Position numbers and translations under genes: made by a program. From Reichenbachiella sp. 5M10 (GTDB lineage Bacteria; Bacteroidota; Bacteroidia; Cytophagales; Cyclobacteriaceae): a DNA stretch of 64,000 nucleotides. The stretch's first letter is position 1, and each line of letters begins with the position of its first letter. Shown piece by piece: positions 17,971 through 24,462 of this stretch. The notes beneath the pieces are model-generated. The model saw only the letters and a program-made list of their open reading frames with translations, was not told the DNA's origin and searched no databases. The DNA is taken from NCBI RefSeq assembly GCF_002742335.1, contig NZ_MDGR01000007.1, forward strand, positions 2,484,501 through 2,548,500. The letters run 5' to 3'.

Positions 17971-18093
17971 CATATAACGTTTGTATAAAAGCAGTGGTGA
18001 CCATAATTGATTATAGTCGCCACCAAATAACATTATTAGGACAATGAATCCCACTATATTTTTATGCCATTGCTTTTATACTCTGTTATGATC
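17971..18093 (-). repeat. attC-like site G
   Basis: Read on the minus strand: GATCATAAC, then arm GTATAAAAGCAATGG (18081-18067), a further partly paired middle (ATATAGT/ACTATAAT and a CATT/AATG tip), the opposite arm CCACTGCTTTTATAC (17997-17983), then CGTTATATG. The outer arms match at 14 of 15 positions and are bounded by AAC and GTT. The last codons of the 68-residue gene lie inside it. Confidence 0.62.
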
Positions 18094-18282
18094 TTTTTTC
18101 TCTTCTGGTCTTTTAATTGGTTCTATAAAATCTTGAACGATAAGTTGCTGTTCAACCAATATCCCATTTTTCAAATCATCAATTAGTGTTCCTTTTATTG
18201 ATGAAGTTTCATTTTGAACAAGTTTTGTACCTGTGGTGTCAAATCCTGTACTTGTAGTTGAGTAACCTGTGCTTGAATACAT
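18076..18282 (-). CDS. Small protein encoded with the Clp-fold protease-like gene
   Basis: 68 residues, 17 bp after the stop of the 334-residue gene and in the same direction. The N-terminal third is rich in Ser, Thr, Gly and Tyr (MYSSTGYSTTSTGFDTTG) and looks disordered; the rest has an amphipathic segment (TLIDDLKNGILVEQQLIVQDF) and a charged tail. No family is recognised. Its last codons run into the attC-like arm, as expected for the final gene of a cassette. Co-transcription suggests a partner or substrate of the protease-like protein (inference). Confidence 0.6.
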   Translation of the reverse strand: MYSSTGYSTTSTGFDTTGTKLVQNETSSIKGTLIDDLKNGILVEQQLIVQDFIEPIKRPEEKKDHNRV

Positions 18283-19332
18283 GCTTCTAAGTTATAAAAT
18301 TAATTAGAATTCTCTCTTTTCCATCCTTCGAACGTCCGATTGTCCTGAATTATTGCTCTTTGTCCTCCTTGTTGCTGAACTACTTGTCGAATTATAGTTC
18401 CTTCACTAAGAAAAACATCAGTCCCATAGTCGATGCTCTCAATCAATGCCCTTCTTAATTGATAGCTATTTTGATTTGAAGTACCAAGTAAAATATTTGG
18501 GTCAAAAGGGGATCTCATCTGAAGTTCTTTTTCAATGTCATCATAGATATCTTTTATTATTCGATAAAGTTCCATTGAAGGTTTCTCTATATTGAGGCCT
18601 AAGTTCTTGGCTTCTTTTCTATTTATGGTATAATCATGAGATCCACTTTCGGAACATAAAAATTTTATAATCTCATCCTCGTTTTGCTCTTCAACTTCAT
18701 GGTGGGCCAGAAGTTTTTTTGCCAACATTTGAATTTGTGATTTTGACTTATAAACCTGTCCTAAGGTGAGAGGATGTATGTGCTTTGTTAAATCAATGAG
18801 AATATTCGACAATCCTTGTTCATCCTTTATACCTAGTTCTTTTTGGGCCATTTGTAAATATGAATCAACAAATTCTACACTCACAGGGACTTTTGAGTTG
18901 GGATCCGGAGAACCTGGTATCGAAGGATTTAAAGGTCCATTTACGCTTGGATCAATCGGTCCTAGGGTAGCTTGCTTTGTCATGATAATCTTGTTAGACC
19001 CTAAGGAAATCAATGTTCCAGCACTGTGACAATTGAAAGGTATTATTACTTCTAATTCTTTACAAAAGCTTCTTATCAGGTTAACTAGGGACCATGCAGC
19101 CAAAGTATTGCCACCTCTTGTGTAAATTAAAAGGCTTATTTTATCCACGTCTCCAATCTTATCGAGATGTTCAGTAAATGGACTTAGAATATCAGAAGAT
19201 ATTTGAGCACCAATATTCGGTCTGTCACTTGTTACGTAAACTAAAAGCTTCGACCCTCGTTTTTCTTCTATTTTCTTATAATTATCTTTTCGCTGTTGAA
19301 ACATATTCTATGGTTTATTTATTGATCACAAC
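18085..19332 (-). mobile_element. Putative integron-like gene cassette 3 (two genes)
   Basis: Bounded by GTTATGATC (18085-18093) and GATCACAAC (19324-19332), an inverted repeat matching at 8 of 9 positions and different from those of cassettes 1 and 2. It carries the Clp-fold protease-like gene and the 68-residue gene. It is the first unit of the right array, directly after the leader at 19330-19359. Confidence 0.55.
18300..19304 (-). CDS. Clp-fold serine protease-like protein (serine dehydrogenase proteinase type)
   Basis: 334 residues. The first 200 match the crotonase/ClpP-like fold of the SDH-type family: SLLIYTRGGNTLAAWSLVNLIRSF (the GGN oxyanion region, near 60), then the presumed nucleophile in NCHSAGTLISLG (near 100) and ATLGPIDPS. 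Relatives are membrane-associated, often oligomeric, serine proteinases. No transmembrane segment is evident here, so it is probably soluble. The C-terminal 100 residues are helical with a charged tail. It forms an operon with a 68-residue gene inside a cassette-like unit. Proteolytic activity is inferred from fold and motif only. Confidence 0.82.
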   Translation of the reverse strand: MFQQRKDNYKKIEEKRGSKLLVYVTSDRPNIGAQISSDILSPFTEHLDKIGDVDKISLLIYTRGGNTLAAWSLVNLIRSFCKELEVIIPFNCHSAGTLISLGSNKIIMTKQATLGPIDPSVNGPLNPSIPGSPDPNSKVPVSVEFVDSYLQMAQKELGIKDEQGLSNILIDLTKHIHPLTLGQVYKSKSQIQMLAKKLLAHHEVEEQNEDEIIKFLCSESGSHDYTINRKEAKNLGLNIEKPSMELYRIIKDIYDDIEKELQMRSPFDPNILLGTSNQNSYQLRRALIESIDYGTDVFLSEGTIIRQVVQQQGGQRAIIQDNRTFEGWKRENSN

Positions 19333-19359
19333 ATTTGTGTATAGTGCACAGTGCACTAT
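19330..19359 (-). promoter_or_regulatory. Array leader: second copy of palindrome plus junction
   Basis: ATAGTGCAC and GTGCACTAT (19341-19359) flank one base and adjoin AACATTTGTGT (19330-19340). Compared with 13771-13789 the second base of each arm differs, and the change on one side is matched on the other, keeping the palindrome perfect. It lies 37-55 bp upstream of the ATG at 19304. Confidence 0.6.
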
Positions 19360-19431
19360 ATCCGCACTGCATCAGATGTATAATAAATCCGTTTGTACGT
19401 GTTTATAAACGTTTAAAAAAATGTTTTTCTC

Positions 19432-19562
19432 TTCTCGAACTATGCTGCAGGAAGCCGACTGCTGACCGGCTTGGTGACGCCAAGCTAGTATTTCCTGTCG
19501 ATATTTCCCAAGGCCACAGGCAAATCCCTTCGAATATCACAACCCCCTATGAGATGGGTGCT
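19432..19562. repeat. Dispersed 132-bp structured repeat, copy 2
   Basis: The second copy of the element at 14038-14169, same orientation, differing at scattered positions and most in the last 30 bp. The AAGCCG/CGGCTT hairpin is kept. It lies upstream of the first gene of the right array, as copy 1 does for the left array. Confidence 0.75.
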
Positions 19563-19975
19563 AGATTTTTAGTCGAATGTCAAGAGTGAAATTAGACTTG
19601 ATCTGTCCGTTAGCCAAAAGATCTTAAAGCCCTCTAAAAGTCCCATATTGTTGTCCCAGTGAGCATTGTCTACATCCGCCGTGAGATCTGGCCATGATTA
19701 GGACCAAACGGAATACCCCTACAATATCTCTAGTGGTCCATGCCCCGCAGTTTGGACAAGCCGACTCTAACCAATTCCAAGCGAGCTTCATCACAGCAAA
19801 TAGGAGTATAGGTCCTCGCTCCTTGTCGGCACCTACTCATCCCACGTCACCCTGCAATCACTCCATTCCACGAGGAGCTCCCCCCTTCCACAATATCCCT
19901 ACCTTCACGGAACCAAATCCCAATCAGATGCGTTGGGTAAGAGCAACCGCAAAACAGCGATTATAAAACAATATC
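19563..19975. other. Intergenic region
   Basis: 413 bp between the repeat and the thioredoxin-like gene. One plus-strand frame (19694-19966) has no recognisable domain, signal peptide or relative, and I do not call it. Weak similarity to 14170-14210 continues for a short distance (both reach a CTGTCC). Confidence 0.4.
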
Positions 19976-20581
19976 ATGACCAAAGAAGAAACAATCCAAG
20001 CCGCAGTAGCAGATGCCTATACTTTCGAGCAATACATCGCCCGCATCGAGCTACTGCACACCGAGGAGAAAGCGACTAGTTTTCCAGACAAAAAATCCTA
20101 CTACGATTACTCCGTACTGGGCTTGGCGCGCATGCAGCGCATCTACAAAAAAGTCGAATTGAACTCCGACATCACTCAAGCAATCACGGCGATTCAGAGT
20201 CCCCAACACTGGGTACTGATCAGCGAATCGTGGTGTGGAGATGCCTCACAAACAGTGCCGGTCATCGCTCGGATAGCAGACCAAAACCCCAACATCTCCC
20301 TACACATCGTACTGAGAGACTCCAATCCCGAACTCATGGAATACTACAAAACCAACGGATCGACCTCCATCCCTATCCTCGCGATACTGGACCAAAACTG
20401 GTCTGAACTCGCCGTATGGGGTCCCAGACCTGCCGTGGCACAGCAAAAAGTCATGGACTACAAAGCCCTCCCCGAAGCAGAGCGCCCCGCCTACGAAGAA
20501 CTCTCCAAAGAGCTACAAAAGTGGTACAATGCCGACAAGGGACTCAGTACTCAAAATGAACTGGCCACACTACTGACCTAG
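19976..20581 (+). CDS. Thioredoxin-fold protein with a single active-site cysteine
   Basis: 201 residues, cytoplasmic (no signal). A helical N-terminus (1-75) is followed by a thioredoxin domain with SESWCGDASQTVP near residue 83 and the cis-proline region TSIPILAILD near 130. The motif WCGDA replaces the usual WCxxC, so the resolving cysteine is absent. Such proteins are common in Bacteroidota and Firmicutes; monothiol redox or bacillithiol/glutathione-like chemistry is possible but not shown. It is the first gene after the accessory zone, GC-richer, and not operonic with the next gene (153-bp gap with a hairpin). Confidence 0.85.
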   Translation: MTKEETIQAAVADAYTFEQYIARIELLHTEEKATSFPDKKSYYDYSVLGLARMQRIYKKVELNSDITQAITAIQSPQHWVLISESWCGDASQTVPVIARIADQNPNISLHIVLRDSNPELMEYYKTNGSTSIPILAILDQNWSELAVWGPRPAVAQQKVMDYKALPEAERPAYEELSKELQKWYNADKGLSTQNELATLLT

Positions 20582-20685
20582 CACCAAACGGGCTCTCACC
20601 ATAGGACTCAGACCCCACCACGATGCAGGCTTCTTTCGCCCTTTTTATTCTTCCCATCCGGGGAAATAGATACCTTTGACCTAGC

Positions 20686-20722
20686 GGTAGAAGCTTGGAC
20701 GATTCACGTCCAAGCTTCTACC
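20686..20722 (+). other. Long perfect hairpin upstream of the VWA gene
   Basis: GGTAGAAGCTTGGAC (20686-20700) and GTCCAAGCTTCTACC (20708-20722) form a 15-bp perfect stem with a 7-base loop, ending 12 bp before the annotated ATG (30 bp before an alternative ATG). There is no T tract, so it is probably not a simple terminator. It could affect translation of the downstream gene or be a binding site. Confidence 0.6.
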
Positions 20723-20734
20723 TTCATCATCGTC

Positions 20735-22393
20735 ATGCATCAACCGATACCTATGCCCCACCCCTTTTGGAAACACCTTCTTTCGTCATTGATACTGATC
20801 TTGACATGTGTCACTGCACAGCCCTCCCCACTACAGAGCAGCGACCATCTACCCGATGACTCGCCCGTGGCGATTGCCCAAGCCCTCAACCTGCACCTAG
20901 ATGTCATCAACCTCTGCGTACGGTCGACCTACCGCAGACAACGGACCTACTTCTACTACAACCAACGACTCGATGAGAAAGTAGCCTCCATGAGCGAGGT
21001 GAGCAAGTTCAGTTCCTTTTCTGCGAAAGCAGTCGCACTCCCTACTGCCCAATACCAAAGGGCCAAAAGTACGCAAACAGACATTCCACAAGACTACAGG
21101 GATACATTCTCCACCCTCTTTGATTCGCTCTGGGAGCTACAGCTCGGGCAAAACAAAGTCTGCATCACTCTACACGACATCACCAGCAGCCAGCCTAGCC
21201 TATCCGACACCATATTACGTCACCGTGTCTATGAGCTACTCGCTCAACTCGATCATATGGGACAGGAGTATGGTCGTCTTTCGACGAAAATGGAAGACAT
21301 GGCCATACAAATCCATAGCCAACACTCCCCAATCGGCGAATCAAACACTGCATGGATCAACAGCGCACAAGGACTAAAATCCGCACTCGATACAGCGAGG
21401 GGCTACCTCATCCAAACCCGAGCAGGCGTGTACACTGAATCACACCCCCTCGATACGACTCAACTAAACCATATGCTCCGCACTCTGGCTCAAAACCGAG
21501 ACGGCAACCTCGGCAACATCCGTGATCTCGGCCCCACCAACGGCAACAGTGCCCCAGCCAGGTACGATCAAGTCATCCGCCAGCTCCACAGGATGATAGA
21601 CGCATACCACGGCGCTAGACGGGTCACTGCCTATGCTCCCCCCGCCTATGAAAACATCGTGGTGGAGTTCAACCAAGCCGTAGAACACTACAACCAGTTT
21701 GCTCGACTCAGTGCGCAAGCAGACATGACCGAGAGCCCGTCCTACTTGCTCCAGACGACCAAAGAACAAGGTCTCTATCGCGTGAGCTACCCGGAATCCA
21801 AAGCTCCCACACCACCCCATCCCACCAACACCCTCATCTCCATGGAAGGCTATGCCTACAACCACATGGTACTCCTCCTGGATGTGTCTGGCAGCATGAA
21901 TCACCCGACCAAGCTCCCCTTGATCAAGGAGTCCGTTCAGCAGCTCTCCACGGCCATGAGGGAGTATGACCGTTTGTCCGTGGTGGTGTATTCGGACGAT
22001 GCCCATGCGGTGCTCACCAATGTACCCTTCACGGACCAAGACGCTATCGCCACTCTCAATTCTCTCAGCTCCAAAGGGAAGACAAACGCCCAAAAAGGCA
22101 TCCAACTGGCCTATCAGTTGGCCCACTCCGAATACATCCCCCAAGGCAACAACCGCATAATACTGGCGACTGACGGTGATTTTGACATCTCCAAGGAGAC
22201 CCACCGGCTCATCAAATCGGGAACAAAGGAAGGCATAGCATTGACGGTATTTGGATTTGGCAGCCGTATACCCAACACCAAAGATCTAGAACACCTCGCC
22301 AAAGAAGGCAAAGGCAACTATGTCGCAGTGCGACGAAACAACAGCCTACAAGCGATGATCAAAGAACTGACAGCCGTCCACATGCACGAGTAA
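20735..22393 (+). CDS. Secreted protein with C-terminal von Willebrand factor A domain
   Basis: 552 residues with a signal peptide (LLSSLILILTCVTAQP); an in-frame ATG at 20753 is an equally good start. Residues about 40-340 are helical and unrecognised. The last 180 residues are a VWA domain with the metal-binding MIDAS: DVSGSMNH at about 383, a Thr in GKTNAQKG and LATDGDFD. It is therefore likely to bind a ligand through a divalent metal in the envelope. A strong hairpin lies just upstream. It is not part of the MoxR/Bat operon 5 kb downstream, though the domain is shared. Confidence 0.85.
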   Translation: MHQPIPMPHPFWKHLLSSLILILTCVTAQPSPLQSSDHLPDDSPVAIAQALNLHLDVINLCVRSTYRRQRTYFYYNQRLDEKVASMSEVSKFSSFSAKAVALPTAQYQRAKSTQTDIPQDYRDTFSTLFDSLWELQLGQNKVCITLHDITSSQPSLSDTILRHRVYELLAQLDHMGQEYGRLSTKMEDMAIQIHSQHSPIGESNTAWINSAQGLKSALDTARGYLIQTRAGVYTESHPLDTTQLNHMLRTLAQNRDGNLGNIRDLGPTNGNSAPARYDQVIRQLHRMIDAYHGARRVTAYAPPAYENIVVEFNQAVEHYNQFARLSAQADMTESPSYLLQTTKEQGLYRVSYPESKAPTPPHPTNTLISMEGYAYNHMVLLLDVSGSMNHPTKLPLIKESVQQLSTAMREYDRLSVVVYSDDAHAVLTNVPFTDQDAIATLNSLSSKGKTNAQKGIQLAYQLAHSEYIPQGNNRIILATDGDFDISKETHRLIKSGTKEGIALTVFGFGSRIPNTKDLEHLAKEGKGNYVAVRRNNSLQAMIKELTAVHMHE

Positions 22394-22557
22394 TCCACAA
22401 AACCCCTAGAGACTGAAAACACACGAGCTACCTCAGACATCGCACAATCCCTACCGTCACCAACTCGTCGCAAGTGATGGGTTGAAAAAAACATGGCTAT
22501 TTGCAAATCCACCGCTAACTTCAGCCTCGTATATCAACCATAACAATCACAATCTTC

Positions 22558-23118
22558 ATGTCCGAAAGCCTTACACTAACCATCAACACGCCCTCCCCCA
22601 ATTTTGACCTCATCGATATTTTTGACCGCAGGGTCAACCTCAAAGACTACCGTGGCAAGAAAGTGCTCGTGGCGTTTTTCAGACATGCTGGTTGCCCCTT
22701 TTGCAACATCCGTGTACATCGCTTGCAAAAAAGGCACGCTGAATTCAAAGCCCTAGGCCTAGAAATGATATTCTTTTTCGAATCGGAAGCCAAGGTGCTC
22801 AAAAGCCATGCGTTCCACATAGACGTCAACCCCATCCCACTCATCGCTGACCCAGAGAAGGTCTGGTACACAAAGTACGGCATAGAATCATCCGGCATGA
22901 AGTCTGCCATCAGTCACGCGACTACATTTTTTCAGACAGTCATACAAGCCAAAATGAAAGGACTACCTGTCCACATGATGGAAGGCAAAGAATCCATCAA
23001 AACGATCCCTGCCGAATTCCTCCTAGACGAAAAAGGCATGGTCAAAAAAGTACACTACGCCAAAAACTTGACCGACCGCATGAAACTCGAAACAATAGCC
23101 GAATTCGCCAACAGCTAA
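22558..23118 (+). CDS. Peroxiredoxin-like (AhpC/TSA family) protein
   Basis: 186 residues with a thioredoxin-type fold. It starts with SPNFDLIDIFDRRVNLKDYRGKKVLVAFFRHAGCPFCNIRV, so the catalytic position is Cys in GCPFC (near residue 46), followed by a second cysteine in a CxxC arrangement as in thioredoxins. The region LEMIFFFESE near 75 and ADPEKVWYTKYGI near 102 are typical of the family. There is no signal peptide, so it acts in the cytoplasm, probably reducing peroxides or serving as a thiol oxidoreductase. It is monocistronic by spacing. Confidence 0.85.
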   Translation: MSESLTLTINTPSPNFDLIDIFDRRVNLKDYRGKKVLVAFFRHAGCPFCNIRVHRLQKRHAEFKALGLEMIFFFESEAKVLKSHAFHIDVNPIPLIADPEKVWYTKYGIESSGMKSAISHATTFFQTVIQAKMKGLPVHMMEGKESIKTIPAEFLLDEKGMVKKVHYAKNLTDRMKLETIAEFANS

Positions 23119-23281
23119 ACCGCTGACAGCCCTACCCCATGCGAGGGTTTCTACTTGTCAACCGCCCAACCGCTTCGAAATAGCCTCGCAGTGGCACATT
23201 TGTACATACACTACAAAAAATGAAATAAAACAGCCCATAGGCTTACATACTATTGGTAGTAATATTTAGTTTCGTGCAAGT

Positions 23282-23303
23282 GATGGACTCAGATGAGTCC
23301 ATC
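23282..23303 (+). promoter_or_regulatory. Hairpin in the leader of the sulfatase-maturase operon
   Basis: GATGGACTC (23282-23290) and GAGTCCATC (23295-23303) form a perfect 9-bp stem with loop AGAT, followed by TATTTTC and then the ATG 28 bp later. It may be an operator or weak attenuator. I see no known riboswitch. Confidence 0.5.
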
Positions 23304-23331
23304 TATTTTCTATGAATCAGGAACCTGTAGT

Positions 23332-24420
23332 ATGAACAAACATCTGTCACGCACTCTCCATTACGGATTGCTCCTTCTCCTCTCTAGTGTCTTTTATCAA
23401 TGTCAATCTGACAAAAGCTCAGGTCAAACCGCTACCCAAGACACCCCCTCCACCTCCCTACTTACGGACAGTCAGGAGTCCATCGACGGCATGGTATGGA
23501 TCCCAGGAGGCATCTACCAGATTGGAAACGAAAGTGAGCAAGCCAAACAGTCCGAAGGCCCCGTACACGAAGTGCAAGTCGATGGGTTCTACATGGACGA
23601 AGCAGAAGTCACCAATGCCCAATTCAGAAAATTCGTAGAAGAAACAGGATACATCACCATCGCAGAGCGTCCGGTAGATTGGGAAGAAATCAAGAAACAA
23701 TTGCCCCCTGGCACTCCCAAACCCGATGACTCTTTATTGGCACCCGGCTCGCTGATCTTCGAGCCTACCGCTGCCTCCAACCTCTATGACATCAGCCAAT
23801 GGTGGGCATGGGAGCATGGAGCAGACTGGAAGCACCCCCATGGTCCAGGCTCGACCATCGAGGGCAAGGATGATCATCCCGTGGTACATATCGCCTTTGC
23901 AGATGCACAGGCATACGCCCAATGGGCCGGCAAGAGACTCCCTACCGAAGCAGAATGGGAAATCGCCGCTCAGAGTGGCGAAAAAGACCAGCCCTATGCC
24001 TGGGGCAGCCAACTCACACCCAACGGCAAGTATTTGGCCAACTACTTTCAAGGCACCTTCCCAGATGGCAACTCCAAACTGGATGGATTTGAAGGCTCAG
24101 CCCCTGTCAAAAGCTATGCGCCCAACAGCTACGGGCTCTACGACATGATCGGCAATGTCTGGGAGTGGACCAGCGACTGGTACAGGGTAGACACCTATGA
24201 CCGAAACAAATTGGCAGGCATCACCGCCTGCATCAACCCCTCAGGCCCTTCGAAAAGTTACGACCCTCAAGAACCACTGGTCCCCAAGCGTGTCACCAAA
24301 GGCGGATCATTCTTGTGCAGCGAACAATACTGCAGCAACTACCGACCAAGTGCCCGAATGGCGACAGCCTACGACTCAGGGCAAGAACATTTAGGGTTTC
24401 GCTGTGTGAAAGACAAATAA
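23332..24420 (+). CDS. Formylglycine-generating enzyme (sulfatase-modifying factor), lipoprotein
   Basis: 362 residues from the ATG at 23332, which gives a lipoprotein signal (lipobox FYQC). The FGE-sulfatase fold covers the mature protein: MVWIPGGIYQIGNE near 50, EVTNAQFRKFVEETGY, GKRLPTEAEWEIAA and NVWEWTSDWY. At the C-terminus are the two copper-binding active-site cysteines in SFLCSEQYCSNYRPSAR (about 329 and 334) and the closing LGFRC. It converts the sulfatase active-site Cys to formylglycine using oxygen. Two sulfatases with Cys in that position follow at 42 and 31 bp gaps, so the operon supplies its own substrates. The upstream in-frame ATG at 23293 would spoil the signal. Confidence 0.93.
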   Translation: MNKHLSRTLHYGLLLLLSSVFYQCQSDKSSGQTATQDTPSTSLLTDSQESIDGMVWIPGGIYQIGNESEQAKQSEGPVHEVQVDGFYMDEAEVTNAQFRKFVEETGYITIAERPVDWEEIKKQLPPGTPKPDDSLLAPGSLIFEPTAASNLYDISQWWAWEHGADWKHPHGPGSTIEGKDDHPVVHIAFADAQAYAQWAGKRLPTEAEWEIAAQSGEKDQPYAWGSQLTPNGKYLANYFQGTFPDGNSKLDGFEGSAPVKSYAPNSYGLYDMIGNVWEWTSDWYRVDTYDRNKLAGITACINPSGPSKSYDPQEPLVPKRVTKGGSFLCSEQYCSNYRPSARMATAYDSGQEHLGFRCVKDK

Positions 24421-24462
24421 AATTTCTAATTTAAGGCTACCGTACCATACCGTTCAATTGAC

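Noticed and set aside
19694-19966. 90-residue plus-strand frame upstream of the thioredoxin-like gene
   Set aside because: Low-complexity Pro/Ser/Asn-rich translation with no signal, domain or support; treated as non-coding.
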